DNA from: Gonapodya prolifera JEL478
Lineage: Eukaryota; Monoblepharomycota; Monoblepharidomycetes; Monoblepharidales; Gonapodyaceae
Reading direction: 5' to 3'
DNA: 64,000 nt
Assembly: GCA_001574975.1 (NCBI GenBank)
Contig: KQ965746.1
Span: 195,812-259,811, forward strand
Made by a program: the position numbers and the translations under genes. A model generated the notes under the pieces. It did no database searches. It saw only the letters and a list, made by a program, of their open reading frames with translations, and was not told the DNA's origin. Positions within the stretch are counted from its first letter, which is position 1, and each line of letters begins with the position of its first letter. Of this stretch, positions 55,057-64,000 are shown piece by piece.

Positions 55057-57213
55057 TCACAGCGCGCTCTCGCTCTCCTCTCCACTATCACTGTCCCTGC
55101 CCCTGTCGCGCACACCACGCAACGATCCGTGACCACCTGGTGCTCGTGGGTGGGCTGCAAGGGATGCAGATGCTGACGCCCGAAGAGGCCTCGAAGCAGA
55201 CAACCGACGCACACTCCCCACCGACGCCGCTCCGAAGCGCGATCCAGCTCCCACAGGCGCGATCGCCGAGTCTGACATAGCGTCCGAGCTGGAATCGACG
55301 GGCGGTGGCAGTGCCGGCGGAGCGTGATGCGGTGACGCGCGGGGTGCGTGACGTGAACCCTCCATGGATTCACCTTCTGTTCCACTCGATAGCTCCAAAG
55401 AGTTCCGCAAACTCCCCCCCGCAGCCTGACGACCGCCCTCCATTTCACCCCCGCCCGCTTCATACTCCTGCACGACCCGCGCGCGCTTCAACCTCCGTTG
55501 CGGCACAACCGGTGTGTCGTCATCCTCGCCCGACCCTTTGGCCCAGTCCACCTCGGACGCGGGGCTGTCGCCGTCCCCTTCCGCATCCCCATCCGCATCC
55601 ACACCAGTCTCCTCTTCGTAATCTTCTTTCCGTCTCCTCGCCTTCGCCCCCTTACCGCCCCCCCTCCCACTCTTCCCCGCTTTACCCCGGCTCGCCCCCG
55701 CCCCTGCCTTGCCCTTCCACCCCCCCTCCCGCGCCCGATCCTCCCACACCGTCCTCTCGCCTTCTTCCATATCCGCCCATTCTCGCCGCACCATGGCAGT
55801 CACCCACGTGGCGGGTTTCCCGGGGTTAGACGGGCCGATACGCGTCCGTGCCGCGCGGGAGAACAGCGCGTACGGAGTGGGACGGCGGCGGTGCTGCGTG
55901 GGTGCCCCCGTGGGTGGGACGTCGGAGTCGGACGAGGATGAGGCGGAGGGAGACGAGGCAGACGGTTTGCGTTTGCGCGGGTTTTTGCCGGCGCGCGGCC
56001 CAGTGGCGGTGGCGGGTGTCGAGCCCCCCGATGGTGGTGCAGGCATGCCGCCCCGTGCGCCACTCGCGCGACCGGCGGGCGCCGTTTTGCGTTGGGTGGG
56101 TTCTTTCTTGCGCGGTGCTGCGCGGGATTTGGCTGCTTTGGGGTCAGCGGCGCCCGTGGCAATGTCGGGGTCGGAGCAAGAGGAGTCGATGTCGGATGGG
56201 GGTGAGTCTTCGTTGAGCTGGTGGATGGAGTGGGGAGGTGGGAAGTCACGGCGTGATGTGATGGAGAGGATACAGGATGACAAGAATGCGATTCGCGAGT
56301 CATTTGAAATGACATAGACAGTCGATGAAACTCAAATTCAAGCAGCGGCAGCAACAAGAAACGTACAAAACCGCTCTCCTCCGAAATAACGTCGCCCTCG
56401 TTCCAATCCACGACAAGAGGAAGTCTGTCTTCATTCTCTCCATCACGACGCAATCCCGGAATGTCGTCATCGTCACCATCAAGGTCTAGCAGGGGTCTGT
56501 CTTCATCATCAGACGTGCCATGTCGGCTTGAATCCGACGCCCGGTCGTTGTCCTCGTCGTCGTGCTTGACGTGTGGTAAAAGAGGTTCTTTCCCCTTGCG
56601 GCTTATCGAGGAGGGTCCACTTGCAGTCACAGAAGCGTTCGCCGCCGTGAACGTGCCCGTGGGTGGGACCGTTGACCTTGCGTCGTCCGAATTGAGTGGT
56701 GCAGGTTGTGGTACAAGAGGAGGAGGAGCGACGAGGTGGAGTTCGGCGGGGAATTTGTCGTTGAGAAGAGTAATGATGTAGACGCCGGGAGTGCGGATCG
56801 TGGTGGGAGAGTTGCGCGGAAGGGGGACACCATCGAGGTGGGAGGCTGACTGTCCAAGCTGAGAGGTGAGGATTGACGGGTAAGCGAGTAAGAGGGTTTG
56901 ATTGGGGGAGAGAAGGCAGAGTGAGCGAGAGTGGGCGAGAGTACACGGGGAGTCGTAGGAGTGGCAGCAGGGCACGGGAGAATGTATTTGACTGCATGAT
57001 GGTGTGCAGAGAATACATAGCAGCAACACGCACCCTGGTCAGCGTCAGCGTGCCCTCGCCTGGGCTCCATCTTATCGTGATCTGCACTCTGGATATGTGC
57101 AGATTCGGCGTGGGCACAATCTGCTGCGAGGTCCTTCCCAGCACGGTGTCCTCGTGTTCGCGCACTGCAATCCGCAGCTCCGGCTGTCCCGGTGGCTGCA
57201 CGTACGCCTGCAT
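55057..57213 (-). CDS. FHA domain plus HMG-box protein
   Basis: Exon 1 (57213 to about 57035) holds an FHA-type start: QPPGQPELRIAVREHEDTVL, GRTSQQIVPTPNLHISRVQI and TIRWSPGEGTLTLTR. After an intron, LGQSASHLDGVPLPRN and TPGVYIITLLNDKFPAELHL complete it. The GR...ISRVQ...LDGVPL pattern is that of the PNKP/aprataxin/APLF kind of FHA fold, which binds phosphothreonine on DNA-repair scaffolds. A long acidic linker follows (DDEDNDRASDSSRHGTSDDE). After a second intron comes a basic region and an HMG box: RRPTPYALFSRAARTRIGPS, then MVRREWADMEEGERTVWEDR (near 55720-55870). The tail is low complexity. FHA fused to an HMG box suggests phospho-dependent recruitment to chromatin or damaged DNA; this is inference. 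A decayed copy of its 3' part lies downstream. Confidence 0.8.
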
Positions 57214-57615
57214 CGCTGCATCTCACGCGCTAAGTCCCCGTATTCTCGCTCTGAAAAATGAAATCAACGAATCAAATTGTCTGCGGCCTCCCGGTGACCA
57301 CAGCCTTCACTTAAAGTGATTGTAGTAAAATGAGACGGATCCAAAAAGAGTACTGCAAGAGATATTCAAAGATTCTGTTTCACTGGAAACTTGTTTCCGA
57401 TGAATTATGAATGATGCGAATGACAGTGAGAGGAAATCCAGATGATAGGACGAAAGTGGATGCATTGCTGGCTTTATGTACAAGCTTAGATACTAAAGAA
57501 TTCTCTCTCGTCTTTCTTTATCTCATCTGCAAGTATGTGTTCGAACTGGCACATACAAACATTGTAAAAATTTGTGGGGTATCACCCTCCTTTCTAGGCG
57601 TGCTCACACCAGAAA
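57214..57615. promoter_or_regulatory. Divergent spacer between FHA-HMG gene and SANT gene
   Basis: About 400 bases between two predicted starts on opposite strands. It is AT-richer than the flanks (around 57300-57560) and probably contains both promoters. An open frame at 57411-57713 shows no known protein. Confidence 0.35.
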
Positions 57616-58779
57616 ATGAAACGCACATTCGAATCTCTGACTGGCCTCGACGAACCCTCCGATCCCGTGGATGTGAGTTGGCTCTGAATGGGGAGAAGTT
57701 CTTTCATCATTGATCGAGAAAGAGCATTCGGATTGTTGCGGCGTCCAAGTTCGCAGCCGCCGATTTGCATCCTGTTGGCCATGGCAAGTTCCTATTCTCA
57801 CAGCCATAGCATGTGCCTTGGTAGGTATGCCGTAAAGTTCTTCGGAGAGGCCGTGCAGTGTCGCTAGCTCTATGAAACTGGCCGCTTGTGGACTAACTTT
57901 CCTTCCTGTGTAATCGCACAGGAGCATGCGTCTGCTAATCACTTCACCAACCCAGCCCAGTGGGACCTCGCTTGGTCCGCTGACGTGCCCGAGCTCGCAA
58001 GGGGTCACGTCCCCGCTGGCGCGAATGGGCTTCCGAGCAACCCTCAACTTCTCCGACATACCACGCGGGAGGCGATGCTGGTAGACCTTGCCTAAAAATG
58101 CGAGGCCCGGAAACGTTTGATCCTGCCGTTGTGTTCGGGAAAGCAACAGGGAAAACTGTAAAGTAGGCTCGGAAGACAAACGCTGTTGCTAGTGGGGCAG
58201 CGGGGAGACAGGAGGACAACGTTACTCGGCTCGCTGCAACCCGTGAGAGATGGGCAAATGAAAGCCAAACAGTGCCTTTGAGTGAAGCGCCTGTGGCAGC
58301 CGAGCATTATTGGTCTCAAAAAGAAGTTGAGCGTTTAACGAAGCGCGTGCACTCTCACGGGGAAAGCGCGTTGGGAACGATGGCGCGAAAGCTGAAACGT
58401 GACTATGGGGACGTTGTTCACAAGTATTACACGACAATTGGTGCCGCACGAGCCAAAGAGCGAGTACACGGAGTCCAAGCAGACGATGAAGAAGAGGGAC
58501 CACGTGCCGTTCCTCCGAGCATCCGCTGTTCTCGGGAGTATTAAACAAGTGAAAAGCGAACCACCGACTGATTTAACAAATTGTTCTCACTTCAGAATGC
58601 AAGCAATGCCCTTCGCACGTGAGCACGACCTCCAAAAACACATGACCTACCATGTGAGTCAAGCGCATTAGTTATTTTTTGGTGCTATTCATATTCATTG
58701 ATATCTGGAAACATGATTGCAGCACAACGAAGCCAAACGAGCCCAAGCCGTGGTAGGCTTCGATCAATATCGGGCATAA
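57616..58779 (+). CDS. Probable SANT-domain chromatin protein, gene model incomplete
   Basis: A first exon MKRTFESLTGLDEPSDPVD ends at a GTGAGT donor. A second begins after CGCACAG with EHASANHFTNPAQWDLAWSA. Further on, DNVTRLAATRERWANE leads to HYWSQKEVERLTKRVHSHGE and SALGTMARKLKRDYGDVVHK, then YYTTIGAARAKERV (about 58300-58455). The W...E...G...L...A..L.R..GDVV.KYY pattern is like the SANT repeat that follows ELM2 in corepressor proteins. No ELM2 is evident. The 3' end carries F-A-R-E-H-D-L-Q-K-H-M-T-Y-H, the second half of a C2H2 finger, while CKQC sits just upstream in another frame. So the finger is split, mis-sequenced or decayed. The exact exons between 58090 and 58240, and the stop, are uncertain. 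Confidence 0.38.
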
Positions 58780-58849
58780 TCATGAAGTGAAACTTCAATG
58801 TTGAATAGATAGAGTTCCACGTCTCTCAAAAGACACGGAAGAAGAAGGG

Positions 58850-59220
58850 GGTTGTGTGGTGTTGCGCAGAGTGCGTGATGTGAGTCCTCGAGCGTATCAA
58901 TAACCTCCTCCCACTCAAAGCTCCAGGGGGTTCTCAAAAATTCCCTCTGCCGCACGATGATTTTGCTCCGGCCTATGCCCGCTCGCTTCCCCGGCCTGCA
59001 CGACCCCCCCGCTGTTCAACCTCCGTTGCGGCACTACCATTGTGTCGTCATCCTCACCTGGCCCGCGCCCACCTCGGACGCGAGCCTTTCTCGGTCCCCT
59101 TCCCTATCCCCTTCTCCATCCACACCAGTTCCTCCTTGTCATCTCCCGTTCCGTCTCGCTGCCTTCGCCCCGTGAACACCCCTTCTCCCATTTCACCGTG
59201 GCTCGCCGCCACCTCTGCCA
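58850..59220 (-). pseudogene. Decayed partial copy of the FHA-HMG gene
   Basis: This stretch lines up, with many substitutions and small gaps, with about 55330-55690 of the FHA-HMG gene and in the same orientation. Shared anchors include TTCAACCTCCGTTGCGGCAC, TGTGTCGTCATCCTC, CCACCTCGGACGCG and CATCCACACCAGT. The parent codes for the acidic linker and tail after the HMG box. Here the frame is broken repeatedly and no HMG box is seen. The copy lies between the SANT gene and PPIP5K and probably arose by a local segmental duplication. It shows no sign of an RNA-mediated copy. Confidence 0.65.
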
Positions 59221-59470
59221 CATTCGACGACAAGATTGGGAGAGGGAATCTGGGTGGCGAGGAAGAAAGTGGAAGTCTCCTCTCACAGTCTTTGCTTCCC
59301 GCCATGTGAGAGCGAGTTCGTTAGTGGAATTGAGTGCCTGTGGCCTCCAAATGATTTGGCCGCAGCCCTTCAAATCCATTGCTTGGTGAAGCCAATCGAC
59401 TGCACACACCCACCCACACTCCCGGATCGCAGACCCGTCCCATCCCACGCACCGCCCACTCGCCGCCGCC
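59221..59470. other. Spacer upstream of PPIP5K
   Basis: This stretch probably holds the PPIP5K promoter and leader. An open frame runs across it into the first coding exon but has no recognisable protein before the Met at 59471. Confidence 0.35.
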
Positions 59471-62400
59471 ATGGAGCATCTCGCAGAACTCGCCGGGTCC
59501 TTCCACAGACCGCGCCCGCTCTCAATCACATCCACACACTCCGCTTCCTCAAAACGGTCCGACTCGCCCGGGAGACAGTCGTCCGTCATGAAGACGGTCA
59601 GCTTCTAACGCTGTCTCTCTCTCCTTCTCCGCCCTCCTCGCCAACTCACCACATTCCCCCCCCTCTCCCGCTGCAGACTTCACGCGCTGGAAGATCCGTC
59701 GAGGGAACCACCTTTTACCGCGTGAGTTGCCAATCTTTGCTTTCGTACGCTCCTCCGGCCTCTCACAGTCGACACTCCCGATTCTTCACCTTCACGCCTG
59801 ATTCTTCACCTTCACCCCTTCGGATACCTCTCCGCTCGCGACCCCAATCTCTCAGCCGCGCGGTTCCACAACCCTTCCTCCAAAATGTACTGTCCCTACT
59901 CTCGCCCTTCTCCGCATTGCTCGCTACTCACTCATCTCTCGCCCCTGATTTCACTCCTTTCTCCTTCTCCGCTCACGTGAACCTGACACTCCAGTTGTCC
60001 TTGGCGTCGCAGCAATGGACCAAAAGGCCCGCTCAAAGCCCATGCGCAACATTCTCAACAGACTGCTTTCGCTTGGAGAATTCGAAATTGTCATTTTCGG
60101 GGACAAGGTCCTTCTCGATGAAGGTACGGACTGTTGGCGTCTGGGGATTGCGACGAGGAGGTTGCTTAGAGCAAATGGATAACTGACGCTATTGTGCTGG
60201 AGACGGTGGAATTACGGACGGGGGTTACGGAGTGTTGGGGCAGTGTTGTCACCTCCAGAATCTGCACAAACTTCCAACTAGTTTGCTGCGGAGGGTGGTG
60301 GGAACGTGCCACGTCCGCAAAACTGCACATTCGGTCGCGTTTGCGGGAGGGAGGGCCGTGGCGTGTCACCATCTAAAATGCTTAACCACACATCATATCC
60401 TTCCCACTGCGCCCCATCCTCCCCCACAGAACCCGAAACCTGGCCCTCCTGCGACTTCCTCATCTCCTTCTTCTCCGCGGGCTTCCCCATGGCCAAAGCT
60501 CTGCGCTACGTGCGCCTCGCCGCGCCCTTCTGCGTCAACGACCTCGCGTACCAGCAACTCTTGTGGGACCGGCGCGTCGTGCTTCGCATCCTGGACCACA
60601 CGGGCGTGCGCACGCCGCGCCGCATCGTCGCGAACCGCGACCTGCCCACCCTCCCGCCCGACCTCGTCGAGGACGTCCGCGCCAACGGCGGGCCCGATTT
60701 GGGCCCCACCACCTGGCCCATGACGGACGTCGGGGTCGTGGACGCCGATACGATCAGGCAGGGCTCTGTGACTCTGCGCAAGCCATTTGTGGAGAAACCA
60801 GTGTCGGGGGAGGACCACAATGTGTGGATATACTACCCTGAGTCGTCAGGCGGCGGGGTGCGCAAACTGTTCAGGAAGGTCAATAACAAGAGCTCTGAGT
60901 TTGTCGTTGGGCCCGTGGAGCTGCGGAGGGATGGGTCCTACGTGTACGAGGAGTTCATGACGGTGGATAATTTGGAGGACGTCAAAGTGTACACTATCGG
61001 AGACTCGTATGCGCATGCTGAGACCAGGAAGTGGGTTTCATGTTTGTCGTGGGAAGGGGGGTAGGGGAGTAGGAGGGATGGGGAAAGTGGACAGGACAGT
61101 CAATGAAGATGTGGGCGACATCCGTTCGTCGCCCTCATCGCCGTTGCAGAGGAGAGGAAATTGGAGTTTTGACATTGTCCCCAAAATTCCAGAGGAGCGC
61201 AGGATCGGAGCATCGGAGGCTTGACAGGGGTGGTTGTGATGTGGAACCTGGCGGTCTCTCTTCGACTACTTCCCCTATTCTTATCTTTGCACCTGTTCAC
61301 TCACCCGCCGATCCATCTCTCCCACCGGCAGATCCCCCGTCGTGGACGGCGTGGTCCAGCGCAACGCCGAAGGCAAGGAAATCCGATACATCACCCCCCT
61401 CACGGACGCTGAGAGGGACATGGCACGCAAGGTGTGTCTCGGATTCCGCCAGGCCGTTTGCGGGTTCGACTTGCTCAGAGCAGGTGGAAACAGCTACGTG
61501 ATCGATGTCAATGGATGGTGGGTGTTGTTGGGTTTGGTGGTCAAGGAGTCACGTCTCGACCGTTTGAGTCTTGGACACGGACCCGTTCACCACCTAGCCC
61601 GATATTAACCCCCAAACTGTACGCTCATACTGTCTCCCTCATTCCTTTCACCCTCGACCCAGGTCCTTCGTGAAGGGTAACGACGAGTACTACGACAACT
61701 GCTGCCACCGGCTCCGCCTTATGTTCCTGCAAGCTGCCGAACGGCGGCAAATCCCTCCCACTGCTGCTTCGAGTGAACCAACGCTAGAATCGGCGTGGCG
61801 ACTAAAATCCTTCGTGTCGGTCCTCCGTCACGCGGACCGCACGCCCAAGCAAAAACTCAAGTTCTCCCTGCGTTCCCCACCCTTCATGGCCCTCCTGCGG
61901 GGCGCCGAGGAGGAAGTCGTGCTCAAGAAGCAGGAGGAGCTGAGTGACGTTGTTAAGGCCGCGGACGAGGCTCTGAAAGATGGGTTGGAGGATAAGGCTC
62001 ACATGGAGCAGTTGTGCATGGTTATGGACAAGAAGGGTGGGATGGCCGGAACGAAGGTTCAGGTGAAGCCGGTCTTTAATAAGAAGGACAGATCGTTGGA
62101 GAAGGTGCAGTTGGTGGTGAAGTGGGGGGGTGAGGTACGTGTTTGTGGGAAGACGAGGGGAACAAGAAACGTTGATCTGCAGTTGATTTTGACGCCACCT
62201 GTTTTTAAGTTCACCCACGCTGGGCTCCACCAATCCAAGGATCTGGGACTCAACTTGCGCAAAGACCTCGTCTTGATGAACCGGAAGGTGCTTGATGACG
62301 TGAAGCTGTACCTGAGCAGCGAGCGGCGCGTTGCAGCAACGGCGGAGATTTTCCTCAACACATTTTTGAACGGGCAGGAGCTACCTAAAGAGGCAATGGG

Positions 62401-63845
62401 TAAGTCCAGAAGCAATGATGGTGGAGCGTGCGTGGTGCGCTGTTTGCTGACTGTGGTTTTCTGGGCAGTCGTAAACAGGGCGATGTTGGACGATTCGGAC
62501 GCGGCGAAGGAGCAGATGGAGCTGGTCAAGACGAAGCTCCAAGAGATTCTCAATGCGCCAACAGGGTCGAGCAAGATGAACCTGTTGCCCCCTGGGTTCA
62601 TCCTCCCAGCCGAGGTGAGAGACTGGGTGGGGTGACAACTCACGCGGTCCCCTGACGGTGATATCAATATCCTTATTACGTCGCTCAGATGGTTGACCCG
62701 GCTGTCACTTTGACCGAGGTGATCGAAATGATGGGGCAGCTGCGTGCTATTATGAAGGAAAATCTTAAAACAATGAACATGGACACCATCCAAACAAAGT
62801 GGTGCTGCCAGGACACGCCGTTCCTTGTCGTGGTGAGCATTGTATTCCTTCGGGAGTGGCGTGGCGGGAAACTTGTTCCACCTGAACCCCTTGTCTCATC
62901 ACTTTTCAGGAGCGTTGGGAAAAGCTGTTTGAAAACTTTTGTGACGTGGACCGCTCGGCTGTGGAACCATCCAAAATCAGCGAGTTGTATGATTCGTGCA
63001 AGTTCGATGCCCTGCACAACCGCGAGTTCCTTTTTGGTCTCTTCTCAAATGCCGAGCACGGCAAGGAACTCATCCGCCGGCTATGGTACAAGGCCAAGGA
63101 CTTGTTCGACTTCGTTGCCCCCCAGGAGTATGGTGTTGAGCGTTCTGAAAAGCTCGAGATCGGGGTGCTCAGCGCACTGCCTTTGGTGAAGAAGCTGGTG
63201 CAGGAGATTGAAGATGCGAGGGATTCGGTTACACCGTGCACGAGACTGTTCTTCACTAAAGAGAGCAAAATCATCACGCTACTTAACGTGATCATTGCCG
63301 CAGGGTTCCCGGTCAAGTTATCGTACTCGCCAAAAGAGGTCGACGAAGTGGACTGTTGAGTTGATGGTGGTTGAGTTCTTGTTTTGCGAACGAGTCTTAT
63401 TCTGTCGGTCACTGAAGACCTCACCCAAATTGTTTTTGAGCTCTACGAGCGTGTTCGAACGACAAACGCGAGCTCCACTGTCAGCTCTCCCGGTAATTCA
63501 TCCCCGCAGGAAGACGGCCAACCGACCTCCACTCCCAACCAATCGCCCCAGCTCAGCCAAAGAGCCACAACACCCCGTCCCACAACACCTTCGTGGCCTC
63601 GCGATTATTCTATCCGCCTTTCGTTCAGTCCCGGCGCGCACGACAACAACGTCATCGACACCCAGATGGACGGGCGCCATTCATTGTCGACCGCCCCACG
63701 GCGGTGGATAACAAACCACATCAATTTGGACGAGGCGTTGGCGTTATTTAAGTCTTTGGTGGAAAAGTACGACAAACGCGTCCGCTCGACTCCCGAAATT
63801 GCGGACAGCGTTCCCGCACCAGTTGTTGGAGCACCGGCAGTGTAG
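59471..63845 (+). CDS. VIP1: Inositol hexakisphosphate/diphosphoinositol-pentakisphosphate kinase (Vip1/Asp1/PPIP5K)
   Basis: The enzyme makes and breaks inositol pyrophosphates (1-IP7, IP8) in phosphate and morphogenesis signalling. The leader [20 protein letters not shown] is Ser-rich. The ATP-grasp kinase domain starts [20 protein letters not shown]. Next are [58 protein letters not shown] and [20 protein letters not shown], then a DVNGWSFVKGN junction. The histidine-phosphatase-like half has [16 protein letters not shown] (near 61820), with the catalytic RHxxR-type motif intact. [57 protein letters not shown] and [20 protein letters not shown] follow. [19 protein letters not shown]-like and [11 protein letters not shown] segments end the fold. 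At least ten introns are present. Both activities look possible. Confidence 0.93.
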
Positions 63846-64000
63846 ATCAGACGACTCAAAGGGAAAGTGGCTTTGATGCAATGGCATTTTAATGAGTGCA
63901 GCATGATACTATCACGTACAGACGTGCAATATTTGTAAATCGTCACACAACTAGCTTGTTGCGGCTCGCGACTCCTGAGCGTCCACCATTTCCTTCAGTT
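63846..64000. other. 3' spacer and window edge
   Basis: After the PPIP5K stop only about 155 bases remain. A minus-strand frame ending at 63952 (LKEMVDAQESRAATS) could be the C-terminus of a convergent gene, but it is too short to support. Confidence 0.25.

Noticed and set aside
57604-58179. Minus-strand frame of 191 codons opposite the SANT gene
   Set aside because: Lacks known motifs; the plus strand has start, donor and acceptor sites and a SANT-like domain further on. Kept in mind as an alternative because the plus-strand model is weak.
59236-60186. Single 316-codon frame across the PPIP5K 5' region
   Set aside because: Only pieces of it agree with the PPIP5K fold; the rest is C-rich intron sequence that stays open by composition.
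63952-64000. Minus-strand C-terminus LKEMVDAQESRAATS at the right edge
   Set aside because: Only 16 codons are visible, too few to call a gene.
1-64000. Search for tRNA, rRNA, CRISPR arrays, transposon genes and virus-derived elements
   Set aside because: No cloverleaf-like block, rRNA segment, spaced direct-repeat array, transposase, reverse transcriptase or capsid-like protein was recognised by eye in any frame.

Overview
The window looks like a gene-dense piece of a fungal nuclear genome, most likely from an early-diverging zoosporic fungus (Chytridiomycota-like). The evidence is many short spliceosomal introns (about 50-100 nt, GT-AG with at least one clear GC-AG), tight gene spacing on both strands, and gene content that is unevenly kept in fungi. 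A FAM184 coiled-coil gene, a PRRC2/BAT2-like gene, exportin-7, tuberin and an FHA-HMG-box gene sit beside ordinary fungal housekeeping genes. The taxon is inferred from content, not from any search. I see no tRNA, rRNA, CRISPR array, viral element or recognisable transposon.

Layout. 1-1064 (-): diphthamide gene DPH2, cut by the left edge. 1987-3560 (+): TruB/Pus4 tRNA pseudouridine synthase with a large disordered insert. 3823-5346 (-): mitochondrial dicarboxylate-type carrier. 5679-7723 (-): helical-bundle plus pseudokinase protein resembling MLKL. 8783-15300 (-): very large low-complexity PRRC2/BAT2-like protein. 15611-18690 (-) and 18898-22497 (+): divergent pair of gamma-glutamyltransferase and amino-acid permease, whose introns share a dispersed repeat family that includes a 62-bp tandem array with an assembly gap. 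22713-23236 (+): small conserved-looking fungal protein. 23609-28472 (-): TRAPPC10/Trs130. 28609-31834 (-): HECT ubiquitin ligase of the Hul4/HECTD2 type. 31885-32996 (-): cardiolipin synthase. 33096-37391 (-): exportin-7. 37520-38842 (-): TMEM115-like Golgi protein. 38940-44163 (+): tuberin (TSC2). 44288-47163 (+): unrecognised Ser-rich protein. 47204-49144 (+): ALG1. 49215-50496 (-): SBDS. 50619-54881 (+): FAM184-like coiled coil. 55057-57213 (-): FHA plus HMG-box protein. 57616-58779 (+): probable SANT-domain gene. About 58850-59220: decayed copy of part of the FHA-HMG gene. 59471-63845 (+): PPIP5K/Vip1/Asp1.

Themes. Most genes serve secretion and membranes (TRAPPC10, TMEM115, ALG1, cardiolipin synthase), translation (DPH2, PUS4, SBDS, perhaps PRRC2) and nutrient signalling (TSC2, PPIP5K, permease, GGT). 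They are not an operon-like system. GGT and the permease share a divergent promoter and could be co-regulated in glutathione or amino-acid scavenging, but that is inference. The best candidates for new biology are the MLKL-like pseudokinase, the FHA-HMG fusion with its decayed partial duplicate, the PRRC2-like gene, and the intron-borne repeat family around GGT and the permease. Exon boundaries were placed by eye from splice motifs and protein conservation; starts in particular need transcript evidence.
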